In this document: in pieces, positions 35,182-47,800 of the stretch | How positions within the stretch are numbered: position 1 is the stretch's first letter | Layout of the letters: every line of letters begins with the position of its first letter | Assembly: GCA_902729315.2 (NCBI GenBank) | Contig: LR746273.1 | Coordinates: 3,821,001-3,885,000, forward strand | Source: Spirodela intermedia | Taxonomy: Eukaryota > Streptophyta > Magnoliopsida > Alismatales > Araceae | Direction of reading: 5' to 3' | DNA length: 64,000 nt | The notes under the pieces: model-generated | Databases searched by the model: none | What the model was told of the DNA's origin: nothing | What the model saw: the letters and a program-made list of their open reading frames with translations, nothing else | Position numbers and translations under genes: made by a program

Positions 35182-38050
35182 ATGCCGCTGGGGTTGATGA
35201 CGGGGCTGGCGAGGGCGATGAGGCGGAAGCGGACGTCGTCGCTGGGGATCCTCTCCTCCAAGAGGGCTCCCCGCGACTACTACAAGGGCAAGAACTGCAA
35301 GCCCACCGGTTTTCACACACGCAAAGGTTGGCCTTCCCACTATCTCCAATGCCATACTTTAACATCTCACGCCATCCACTACCCACCGGGTAGATTTGTC
35401 TCTTCCCCCCCCATCTCATACCCTGTTCCTAGGTTGACGACGGTGGTGCTGATTCATGTTGCTTCGTCCTGTTTTGTCCCGTAATGCGCATCGCCCGTCC
35501 CATGTCCGTTTCTCTCCTCATTCTAACCCGATTTGGTCGGATGAGCAATAGTCACCTGTTTCCGAATCTAAGATTCCACTGCGGTGACTGCGAACCCTGA
35601 GTCCTTGCGATGAAAATTGCATTGACATGTGGTGGATGAATAAGCACGGGCTGACATGTACGTACGAAATCGAATGCAGTGCGTTTGGTAGAGGAGTTTC
35701 GAGGTGTTTCAACTTCACATTGCCGTGTTGATGAGGACAGACACTGGGCACAAGGATAGGCTTTGATGGGAAGTGATCAAAGAGAACCTATATGAGAGCC
35801 AGGACGTTGGACCTTTGGACGAAAAACATCCAGCAATTTCATACTCATTGTTCATGTGCTGGTCTTTCAAGGTGTTAAGGGGAGGCATGTCAGTGGGCAT
35901 AGTGTCGACATGTTCCGAGGTAGTTGAAGTCTTGGTGTGAAGGGCATCAACAGCGGTATTTTTTGGTAAAGAACAGTTTATTTCCTTTCGGGAGTGCACC
36001 ACGGGTAATGCTTACTTTGGACTTGTGATTGTGATGGAAGAGAGGGAAAACAATATTTTATTTGATGGTCTGGATGTTGGGTTCTATGTTTTTATTTTTA
36101 TTTTTTTAATCGAATTGGGATTCCCTCGATCCCATCACTTCCAGCGCTGAGATACTGCAAAAATCGATTATTGGAGTTCCGTTTGATGGACATTCTTTTT
36201 TGGAAAGGTTACCAAAGGGATAGTTTACTCTTTTTGATCAGAAGAGAAATTCAGATTTAGAGAACGGTCTCTATAAACTATATTTTATATGGAGGTTGTG
36301 TAGATCATTCTAACATCCAGGATGCCTTCATATCCATCTCTTACAAAATTTTGAGGCTCAGTTGGCTTTGGACATCACCAATGTTCCAATACAAGCTCAT
36401 TCTTTCTTGCCTCTGAGCTGATCTCCCTTTGTTAGATCTTGTCGTCTGAATCTGGGGATGATTCAGCAGATAACTGATCTAAAAGGTGGGCCTTCTGCGT
36501 CTGTTATTTGTTAGGCAACTTCTCCAACTTAATCCATGCTTAGTTAACCACCAAACTTTTGTCTGCTTCATATGGTTCATGTACCATTGTCCGCTTTTGG
36601 GAGATAGGTCACTGCTCCATATGGCTACTAGTAGAATGTTTTTAGCTTCTGTCTTTTCAAGCAGGGAAAGGGGTGTTTCCACAGATCTCTTTGAATTTCT
36701 GTTTCTGTTCAAAAACTACCATGGTCAAAAGGTATGACCAAACATGTATAGTTTTGTGTGAAGGCTCTGTCATACTGCTGGCTGAAACTTTATTGCCCAG
36801 TCCTGAGCGTCCTAAGCCTTTATGTTCTGCGAATTCCTCCGCAAAAGTGCAGGAAGAAAATTTCGTCGTGCATTTAACGTTTCTTTGCCTTTTTCACGTA
36901 TAGTTTATAAAAATGTTATTATCGAAGCAACTGGCAATTTATGGATCTTAACCCATAAGATGCTGCAAATAACGCCCCGAAATCACAGTTAATTTCATTC
37001 GTGGGATGGAACAGTTGTAAAAGGCGACTCCTAATTATAGAAACTGAAGAATGGTCTGGCAAAAAGACTGTAGCAAGCCAGATTTTTTACGTTCTTGAGA
37101 ACTTTGAGAACCACTTAAAGATCCAGAGCAAATCTCTTCTTCATTCACGAGAGTCTCAACACAAGAGTTAAAGAGTGTATTTGCGGATTCTCCTAGGTTC
37201 AGCTTTTACCGTTTTCATCGGGCTGCTCTATTGGGATTTTATTTTCCAGTTTAATTCATGAAAATGGTATGTTATTTAGGTAGGTATCTTCTTTGAGAAA
37301 CCCTCTTTGAACCCATTGGATACGATGCAGAAAAATTGCTAAACGTTTTATTTTCGGCATTATCTCCGAATTTATTTTTGTAAATAATATTCTCTTCACA
37401 GTTCTAGTCATCACGATACCTCTTTTCAATCCTTAGTGACCAGCTACTTAACGTGAATCACACAACAGTGAAGGAAGTGCTGGCTCCAATCAGCAGGGCG
37501 AGTAAATCTCTAGAGGTTGACTAGTTGGGCACTGAAAAGGAGCATGAAAACCTATAAATTAATCGATCTCTGTGGTTGTCAGAACGGGTTTTTTGAACAG
37601 GAAGCTGGACATTTAGTTTTGATCTGATCTTGTTTCCTTTCCAGGTGGCTACGTTATTGTGGACGAAAAGTTGCCCCGTTATGTTGTCCCAGATTTGTCA
37701 AGCTTCAAGGTAATATAATTTTTTTCCTGGTCCTTGGTCACGTTTTGATGGATTGTATTGAAACGATACCTTAGAACGGCACATGGCGATACTCTCCGGG
37801 AGAATAGGCTCACCGTTTCCTCGAACTTATTCCAAAACCCATCGGACATGCTCATATGTAGCTTTGTACTTGTGGATGCTAATTATAGAACATATTTGCA
37901 CCTGCATGCATTTCTTTGGCGTCTGGGTTTGGTCTGAAGAACTTTTTATCTTTTTCTGAACAGCTTAAGCCCTATGTTGCACAATGTGCCTGGAATCCCT
38001 CAGGAGCTTGGTCGGGAGAGGGAGAGAAGGCGGCGGATTCCACAAAATAA
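35182..38050 (+). CDS. Mitochondrial large-subunit ribosomal protein mL41 (MRP-L27 family), complete, 3 exons
   Basis: A structural protein of the mitochondrial ribosome large subunit. Exons: 35182-35326, 37645-37709, 37964-38050 (297 nt, 98 residues). The protein starts MPLGLMTGLARAMRRKRTSS, a basic N-terminus suited to mitochondrial targeting. It continues with RDYYKGKNCKPTGFHTRKGG, YVIVDEKLPRYVVPDLSSFK and LKPYVAQCAWN. The KGxxxxPTGxHTxKGGYxxxxEKxPxxVVPDLxxFxLKPYV pattern is the family signature. The first intron is 2,318 bp, much longer than the coding sequence. A short GAT-repeat tract follows in the 3'UTR. The gene is divergent from the GDSL gene across a 1.25 kb spacer that contains the tRNA. 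Confidence 0.93.
35327..37644. other. mL41 intron 1, no embedded gene seen
   Basis: A 2.3 kb intron of mixed composition with T-rich tracts near its 3' end. Open stretches on both strands are short and without family character. No recognisable transposon. Confidence 0.6.
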
Positions 38051-38086
38051 AGGGAGCTCAGATGGCGATACTACCAATTGGAATAT

Positions 38087-38119
38087 GATGACGATGATGA
38101 TGATGATGATGATGATGAT
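38087..38119. repeat. (GAT)n microsatellite in the mL41 3' flank
   Basis: A run of GAT/ATG trinucleotide units, with one ACG interruption near the start, begins 37 bp after the mL41 stop codon. Confidence 0.9.
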
Positions 38120-38268
38120 TAATGGCTGCATGTTGATAGAGAACCTTGTGCTTCTTGCTTGTTGAGGCTGGTGCTGCCGGTGTTTTTAGTCTCTCTGTGT
38201 ATGATGCCATGCGAGCTGGTTGAGAATTGAAGATCTAACCCTGAGTTTATTCCTTCCATCTTTCCTAT

Positions 38269-38343
38269 TCTCTCTCTCTCTCTCTCTCTCCCTCCATCTT
38301 TACAAGACACGAACTTGGGGGAAGATTTAGAAAATAGCCCAAG

Positions 38344-38395
<52 letters not shown>
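38269..38395. repeat. Facing (TC)n and (GA)n tracts between mL41 and NO VEIN
   Basis: An (TC)11 tract at 38269-38290 is followed 57 bp later by an approximately (GA)24 tract at 38348-38395. The two are complementary in inverted orientation, so a transcript or single strand could fold into a hairpin with a loop of about 57 nt. The segment is downstream of mL41 and upstream of the NOV start at 38818. Confidence 0.9.
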
Positions 38396-38399
<4 letters not shown>

Positions 38400-38817
38400 C
38401 AAGGAAGAAAATTAATGCTTTGATTGGTGTTCTGTTTGTTCGCCTAAGCCGATTTTCCATGATATCAACAATCTATGTGTTATTACGTAATGACTTGGAA
38501 GATTTATGCTTGATTTGAGAAACGCGGGGAATAGTTAATCAGTAAAATAAACATTGCAGTGTATTTTCGTTGAACCATGGTTGTTTATTATATATTATGT
38601 CACCTGACTCGAGTATCAGCAGATTGGGCCTGGGCCTTCTGAATTCTGGTTCTGGGAACGAGATCGCTCCAGTTGGAATTTCGGTCTTACCCGACCCACG
38701 ACGCATTTTCTCAGTCTCTCGCTACCTTCCTTAAACCCTCTTACATCCTCTTTTCAAAGAGGCGAGCTCTCTAAACCTCTCTCTCTCTCTCGTTTCCTAC
38801 GGCGGTGGCGGGCTCCC

Positions 38818-41800
38818 ATGCACCGCCCGTCGCGCGGCGGCCGCCGGCAGGGCGTGGGTCATCCGGACCCTCCCTACTCAGCCGCGCCTGTGCAGATCCC
38901 CAACTCTGGGTTCCCCTACTTCCAGCCTCTCTACTCCCAGCTCTACTGGAACCTTCCTCCCGTGGCGACTGCTCCGGCGTCCGGAGTTCCCCAGCTATCG
39001 CCTTTTTCCCAAAACCCAAGTATCCTTCATCATCAAGCGCCGCCCTACGTCCAGAACCCCCTGCCCTACCGCCCCCAGGCTGTAAACCCTTGTGGGAAAA
39101 GTCAGCAGGATCTTCTTGGGAGGGCGGAGGCGGCCTTAGAAAAGGCGCACTGCGAACTCCTGGCGGCAGGGGAGAGTGTGTCGGCATGGAAGGTGTCACA
39201 ATCGGCGTTGGTTTCTCTCCAGGTGGACTCGTGGGCTTCTCTGGGGTTCCAGTTTCAGGACATTCCCTACCTCCGCCATCTGGTGACCACTGAGGGGAAG
39301 GTTCGTGCATCTTCCTCCTGCTCACCTTTTTTTTCCTCTTTTTTTATTGAAAAAGGTCTTCAGATACCGTTTGGGGTGTTCTGAAAACCAGATAATTTAA
39401 GTTACCTCCACGCTAGAAAATTCCAAGTGAGTCATTGAGCTTTTATGCTAAAGTTGCATTCATTTTTTCCGAAATGAGGCATTCATATGGGTTAGCGTCC
39501 CGTGTTATCTTCTCCATATGTCTTTCTCAAAATCTCTTCTTTCGTCTCGTGAGCCCCAAGTTACCATTCGTGAGGATTCCCCATAAACTGGCTTCGTCAG
39601 AAGAGGTTGAATTTTCGAAATTCCCAGTATATTGAGATCAGCGGACACTTGTGGAGCAAAGCCAAGACACATGAACCCACCCACATGTGAAATGTTTGCA
39701 ACGGCTGAGACGAACTCATTTTTTTAAAATAGTCCCAAGTATTCAGCCAATCATGCGCCTAGAATAGTTCCTTTTTCCTCTCACTCATTATTCCTCCGTT
39801 TCTCGCTAGATTTTAGCAGTGTTTCCCATTGTTAAAATTGACATGGAATTTGCATCTATGCCTTCTTATATTTGATTTAATTTTTTAAAAAAGATTTCTA
39901 CTTAATGAATCGAGAAGGAATTCCTTTTTTGATGGTTATGGGTTCTTTTTGTGCACAGTTCATCAATATTTTGGCAGTGAAATGGTCAAAGTTGGATTAT
40001 AGTTCAATATTGAGATATCTTTTCTCCTTTCTTGGCCTTCCTCTCTAATTTTCTCTATTTCTCACTCTGTTTTTCATTTCTCTAGGTGAATGCATTCATA
40101 CATTGCTTCGTTGGTGTATGGAGAATCACGTCTCTTCACGATTTGGATGCTGCTATTTGCAAGAATGAAGGAATTGAACAGTTTGATGCTCTTAGATTGG
40201 GGCCATTGTTGCAGCATCCACTTGTTTTTCACTACTTCTCAATTCCTCCTGATACAACCGAGGTACCAAAAATTACAGCAGAAGAAATCATTTATTGTTT
40301 AAGCTCGTATGTGGATAAGTTCAAGAAGGTAGTTGTTCCTGAGGAGTTTCTAAGTTTCCTTATGGAAAGATATTCAGTCAGTACTAAGGAAAAACTTGGG
40401 GTGCGGATCCAGAGCTTAGGGTGAGTCCTTTGACTCCATTATTCTCATTTTGGATGGGTGTATGTTAAATGCTTGCGCTCTCTCCATAATCGTCTTGCAT
40501 GATATATGAGCTCTGATGTTACGTATATTTTCAGTTTTCAGAGCACCTTATAGTTTTCTTTTGGTTCCTTAGACTTTCCTACTATTTTACTTCCAAAGTG
40601 CCTTGTCAAAGGATAAAACTTTCCTTCATGTTACAAGGAAGTTTCACTCCCCATGCATTTTCTCTCAGTCAAATTGTCTTAGTGTTCTTTATTAGGGCCA
40701 TCAGGATTTAATTGTTACACATTTGCAAAGAAGAACAATAGATTTGTAAGTACAGATGCCTTTCCTATGTCTTTGTCCCATTTTATTTTGATGTTCACAT
40801 GTTTTGCCTGGATATTTGCATTGTGCCTTGAAATGGGCTCATGAACACCAGACAGACCTGTTCATGTTCCACATATTGTGACTTCTTATGTGCCTGTTTA
40901 ATTTTCTTCTTAACATATTATTTGGCTCAAAAACAATTATTTGCACGTCCTTCATAAGTTCATATCTCTCGCAGGTAAACAACAAACTTTGTCCTCCATA
41001 AGTTCCCATAAGTTTGCTAAGACATTTTAAGTCTTGAGCGAATTTTAAATAACAGTTGATGATGTTCGTGTCTCATGGTCAGCAACACCAAATCCCAGTG
41101 TATTGGAAAGGAAGAAAGGGCATGGGCCATCATGATGCATAGATGGAATAATGAGAGGCTGATATTTTTATTTTATGATAAAAATGAAGGGATCGGTTAA
41201 TGATTTTAAACTTTTAGTTCATTCCTTTATTTTCTTGAAATATTCAAAGAAAATTCGTAAGTCATGATTTTTTTTAAAAAAATACTAAAAAAATTCTCCT
41301 GGTCGAAATTAGTTACTGTAGTAGATTCTAAGCTAGGAACTTTATCATAATTTGTCCCCTAGACCCATACTGGTAGGCTTATTGGGCCTGTTGTGTCCAT
41401 CAGCCCTTAGCAACTACCTATTTGATCATATACCATGCACCATTTACCAACATTTTGTTTATGGGGATGTTTGTGGTATGTTCCTCGTAACTGATCCATA
41501 TTCATGTGCTATTTTAAGTTTTTTTGTTCTGTACAACTCAGGTTGCACCTTACTTATATTCGCGATGCAAAGAAAGCAGAAAAATTTGCCCTCAGTAGTT
41601 TCACAAAAGGATTGGAAAATTCTGTGAGCAGTAAAAGAGAAATAGAAGGAATACAACCTACTCAACCCCCTAACATGTTTTCAGAGAAGAAGGTGCTTGA
41701 TAGACGATTTGGTTTTATATCAAAAAGGATCAAGTCATTCTCCTCTGCTTGTGATGTTTTTGAAGGTAAACACATCAAGTTTGATTCTTCTGGTGAGGAT

Positions 41801-44800
41801 GACAGTGGAAGTGATTCAAAATCTCACTACCAAAGTAGCCCTCGAGCTGATCGTGTCATTCAACAGCGTGTTAGTAGCTGTCCTTATCCATCAACTACTG
41901 AAGAGATAAAACGTCTTGGGCTGAAAACTGAGACAGATGTGAGAACATCCTATACAGGCAAAACAAAACATGATAAGAGTAAGAAGTCTGGAAGAAAAAG
42001 AAAATATGAAGCTCAAAATTTAAATGGTCATTCTTTGAACCCTGTGCTTCAAGAAGATCTTGATAGAAATGAAACTGAAAAGAAGAAATATGATATCACT
42101 TTCAATAGAAGTATGATGCATGAGTTTGTAACAAGATGGAAAGAAGCTTGTAGGAAACACACTGCTGTTGAGGTATGCCACTATATTAAGAGAAAGATTC
42201 AGTTCTTGGGCATCTTCTATTTCCTTTGGCTTATTTTGTTGCAGTATTGACCTTCTTGGTTTACCTTTTCTTGCATTTAAAAAATATTATGCGATGAAAA
42301 GTTTGCTTTCCTTGTTTCTCTAATATTTAAGCTTACCTCTTTCTGAATTGATGATCTGTTGTTCCTATTGTTTTTGTTTAGGAGGGGGGAGAGCTAAGAA
42401 GTTACCATTTTCATTTTTTCTGTATTTTTATTCACTGAGATGGTCATATAACTATGATAATTGCAAACTTGATTAAATAACCTTCTCATGTTTTACCTCA
42501 AAGCAAGTTCTGCCACTTGCATTCGTTGATTGGCTGATCTGATCTATGTTGAGATCAGTCGTTGCCAATCTCATTCAAATTCTTCAATCTTCCCTTATAA
42601 GAACTATGAAAATGAATGTACAATGGAGAGTTCGGTTCTTAGTTGGACCGTTTCTTAGTTGTTGGTTCGTTTCCTATTTTGTCTATTTCCTAGTGGCTAG
42701 GTAGTTTACTTTTTTTGTGGTCTTGGTACTTGTAAATAAAAGTCATCTATGATGTGAATATAAGAAGTGTTATTTCCTCTGCATATTCTCCTAGGGGTTT
42801 CCACCACTGTTCACAACATGGTATCAGAGCCTCTACGGTTCGCTTCCTTTGTTGTGCTGTAGTCTGGGGTTTAGTCGAGGATTGTTTGGTTCATGACAAC
42901 TAGGAGGGTCTTCTCCCATGTGGGCAATTGACAACAGGGGAGAACGAAATGCAGAGGACTGTTACAGGCATGTGAACGCCTGGTTTGTGCCTTTTTTCTT
43001 CTTCCACTCTTTTCTGTCGGATGTGAGAATGCAGCCCTGGATTGTCATTGCTTCCGTTGTGAGGAATCACAGTAGGCTGATATTCTCTAATTTTCCGCAA
43101 AACTATTTTTTTGATCATCGACCTGATTGTGAATCCTTTCAGCCTTGATTGCTGACATGAGGTCTGTTTTTCTAACAACACCAACAATTCTTTCACTGAA
43201 AGTAGCTGTCAGCTTTTCCAGAGATGTTAGAAATTGTGGAGATGACTGCTTCAACACAATCTGAGGGGTTTATACGGTTTCAACAAGTTGGAGAATTTCC
43301 GGGCATCCAACTTCATATAGACTGGATGGAAAAACATTTCTTAAGTGGTCCCAATTTGTTTTCATATTGTGCTGAAAGGGAAATGGAAGATCAGCCATCT
43401 CATAGGTACAAGGCCAAAACCAGTGGATCCTTAGTTTGAGGTATGGAATGAGGAAGATTCCATGATTGTGGCATGGTTATGGAATTCTGTGTCTCTTAAG
43501 ATTAGTGACACATGTACGTTCTTGGCTACAGCCAAGGATATCTAGGATGCAATCCAACAAATGTATTCTAAAGCTAGAGATGCAGCGCAAGTATATGAAG
43601 AAAAGGTGAAGGCCATGGGTGCACAACAGGGAAGCAAAACAGTTGCAGAATTTGCAAATCAGCTGAAAACTTTTTGGCAAGAGCTTGGCCATTGTAGGGT
43701 AATTAAAACTAAATGTCTTGAGGATGCATCTATCCTAAAAGATTTCATCAATCTGAGCATCCATTATATGCTTCTTCTGTTGGGCTTAATCCAGAATTTG
43801 ATCAAGAATTCAGATACTCCGCAAAAAGGAGGTTCTGGGCATTAATCAGGTGGTGGCACTGATTTGAGGAGAAGAAACAGAGGAAGGCTGATGCTCAAAC
43901 CACCAGGCATGCACAGCTTGGCAAGGTGGCCAGAGATGGCTATTGGTGTTGTTCCACATGCATTTGCGAGTGATTCTAGTGTTGATTCATGGACTTTCCT
44001 CCAGTCAAAATAATGGTTCATGTTTAGTTGTGCGAAATCATGGTTGGAGAGTTGTCCCCGGATGTATAATTTTATATTTGTGCATCTATACTTGTGGTTT
44101 AGTCATTTTAAGTGTGTCTCAGTGTTCTAGGAGGAATTTTCCCAGAGGATAAGTGGAGAACGTGCTTGAGGAAATTTTGATACAACACTAATGAAAATTA
44201 ACACAAGAAATATGGATGAATAGGTGTAAACGAGGCTTGTTACTGTTACTCTGTTTTATTGACGAAGGCTTTTACGTTATCGTCATGCAATCGAGTGGAT
44301 TGACATTTAGTTCCTAAGAGTGCCTTCATTACATAATATCATTATTTATTTGCCTCCAGATATCTGATTCTCATGACAGAAAGAAAAATCATGCATTGTT
44401 TTTGCAGGTTCTCGACATGATGGCGAACTTCTATGTCCTTCCACCAAAAAGCAAAAAGAAGTCAAAAAGGATCTTTTCCTTATACCCTGGCATAGGATTA
44501 CTGAACGTTGCTGTGAGCTCCTACTCCTGTTATATCAAATTATTTCTTGTCCATATACTACAACCTTGGAGTTATTTGAGTGCATGGATTTTTCTTTATG
44601 ATATTCCATCGTGTTGGTGTTGAAATTATGAAATTTATTTTTTGAAGATTATGAAACTGAATTTGGTTTCCATATTGTTAGCTTCCTATTCTGGTTATGT
44701 TTCATAAAAAAAAGAGAAATGTGCTTGTGTTGTCTGTCTTTCGCTTCATATCTTAGAAACGTGGTATGTTCAACTAAGGCATCTTAACAGAGCAGTCAAA

Positions 44801-47800
44801 GGCTGAAAGATTATGATTGCAAAGTTTGGTTCACGGCCTTGTGTGGAATTTTTCACTGTTATGATTCCAGCTGTTCTACCCCCTTAGAATCCTTGCCATT
44901 TTCAGGGAGAGCAGAATGGCGGCTGGTGCTGGGTGGATTGGGTAGTCAAAAGTTTGGTGATTCTTAGCTGTAGGCAATGTCAAGATATTGCTGCTGACAT
45001 AGGGACGCTTTTTCTCCCCCCTTTCTTTTCCGTCTACCTTCTTTTTCCTCGTTCTTCAGCCCTTTTTTCTTCGTTCAGCCTGTGCAGTTGATTATTCTTC
45101 CCGGTTCTACCTCCATATGGGTGAGATCAGTTGATCCAGGTTCATGGGCTGATTTCCAGTTGGTTTTGTTTTTCATTATCAAAGGTGGATCGGATACCCT
45201 AAAGTTATACAGTTGTCGGATTTTGTTTAAAGTTATCAAGGTGATAACTGCTTACAATCCAAATTAATCTTTTTGTTTAAGGTTGTCTGATTTTTTCCCC
45301 AAGTCTGCCACCCTTCATGCTTTTGGGTGTATGTGAGATATGGTTGTAGGGTTGTAGAAAGATGAACGTTTTGGTAAAAATCTTAATTTTGATTGATATA
45401 CGTCCAAATGAGCTGCTTAGCCAGGTCTGATGTGGATGGGTATAGGTCAGTTGTGCTAAGGGATAGAAATGTATATTTTTCAAATCTTTCAATGATAGTA
45501 ATTTAAGTTTCTTAAAAGGGCTGTCAATTCTACATACGTTCTTTGATGAAAGTGATATTCAATTGGGAATTAATGGTGAAATTTTCTGCTGGTTTCGATT
45601 TTATGTGTCGCCCAATCCTGTCTGAAGAGTTGAATCGTGGGGTTCCCTTCATCCAGACAAGTAGGGATGTTGCTCATGGAAATAGCATCTAAGGGTTGAC
45701 TTTTTCACTGATGAACTTATCCATTCGTTGCAGATATTCTGCACTTCCTTTTAATATTAAGGATAGGTGAAGATTAGAAAACCACAATGTGCTAAGATGT
45801 AGTGGTTTTCCAAATTTATTTTTGATGTGTACCCTCTTATTTGTATGTCTTGGAAGCCACGCTATTCTTAATCACTGGGTTTGTTTCATGACGTTAAAGG
45901 CAAAGTACACATGGGCAGTGGTGGTTTTTCTTTGCTTTATTATCAGATAAACTTTTTTAAAAAAACAGTACACTAGGGTCTTGTGTTGACAGTAGGGTAT
46001 GGATGGTAAGATGTAGTGTAGTGTCCTACAGTGCGATTTGTTTTATAGAACCTGAGAACTGGTTAATATTTTCCATGTGTATGGTAATTATGCTAAGATT
46101 TTTCTGGGGCGATTAGTGATATTCTCGTTGCTATCATGAGCTGCTATTTTTAGACCTCACCTTTATTGGAGGAAAGTAACGTTTTTTTCTTTAGGAAAAG
46201 ATATTCGTGTACATTTGACTGATCTCTTTTTTGATGTATTCTATCAATGGTTTACTTAGTTGGACTAATTTTTGCAAAGCCAGATTGAACTTTTCCAATT
46301 ACTGGGCTCTGATCTGCAAGAAGATTAGTCAAATTAGCTGCCAAATGGTTCTGATCCTCAACAACACCGGATTTTGTCTTGTTAGGGAGTTAGCTAGTGT
46401 ATTGGCCTTGTCGTGATTTCTACTAGGGTATACCGGCCATGGGAATAGCCACCTTGTAAAGGGGCACATAAATCTGCCGCTCTCTTATTCAGTTACTAAG
46501 GTATTCATTATAAGCATCTACATTAGTGGATTTTTATAATGGAGGATCAACTAAATTCTAGATTTTTTTTATTCATATTCAGTGTTTGCTTGTTATTTTG
46601 CTGGTGTGTTGTGTCTAATGCTTATGATTCTAACCATGTTAAAATATAGATCGAAATGCTTGATGTAGGTTATGTATGGTTATTATATCTTTTAAAAAAA
46701 CTATGATAAATAACAAACTTAAGCCACAGTCAAAATGAAAGATGTGCCTTTTATAGAATGATTAATCCCGTCCAAAGATTGAGAAGCTATTGTTTATAAA
46801 TCAAAGGCACATAATTTTTGAATTTTCTATCTGTTTTCACCTAAGGAAGAATATGGATGGCATACTCGACGTACTGAACTTGTTGCAGAATTTATGGCCA
46901 GAAAACTATGGAATCAGGGCTGATTAACCATTGAATAAGTTCACAACTGAACTGGATTCAGTATGACTAAAGCAAAATCCAGGATGACACTTGATCCGGA
47001 GTCTGTTCCACCACCGATATTCTATGATTAATCGTGTCTCATTGGATTCGTGGGATCGAATGTTTTAACCGAAGTATCGCAGTACACAATAGTGTGTTTG
47101 GCCCTCTCCACCTCTGTTGTCACAGTCGACAGGGAGACCCGGGGGGGGTACCAGTTTGTTCTTTGGTATGTTGAAAAGCATCATATTTTACGTGTAATTA
47201 TTTGCTTATAATCTTCATGCTGTTGCTATAGAAGCATATGGAAGGTGAATGTGTAATGGCCACCTTTTGTCACTGCAGATAGCATCTATTAAATATGGGA
47301 TGCTGGATACCGTTTATGATTCTCAGAATGTTGAGCCAGAATTTGGTGACTCAACACCTGCTTCTTCTGAGGATATTGGCATAGAGCTTCCTGTGAAAAA
47401 AGATGCCCTTTCAATAAAGACGATATGCGCTCATAAACTTGAAAGCAGTAAGGGTTTCACTGATTAATTGTCGTAAACTAGCCAGAATTTATGTAGTTCA
47501 TCTGATAGTTGACCTGAGGATGGGCTCCTTACTTTCGTTGTTCCTTTTCCATTTATGCAATTTGCAGGAGTTACTGTTGATGACATTATTAAAAAAATCA
47601 CGAGCTATTTTCAAGGTGATTATCTCAGAACAAATAGAGATCCTCCTGTAGAAAATACAATTTCCATTCTCAGAAGATTCAATGACTGTGAGCTTTGGCT
47701 GGCAAGGGAATTTTCTGTTGATGTATTTTGTTCGCTTGGTTGTGGTCATTTCGTTGACTTTTTAGAGAGAAATCTAGATCGAATTCCTGTTGAAGTGAGC

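Noticed and set aside
38119-38460. Open frame rich in Ser-Leu repeats on the minus strand
   Set aside because: It is simply translation of the (GA)n and (TC)n microsatellites.
38771-39325. 184-codon open stretch on the minus strand across NOV exon 1
   Set aside because: It is a shadow of a GC-rich, Pro-rich coding exon on the plus strand; the plus frame joins in phase to 12 further NOV exons.
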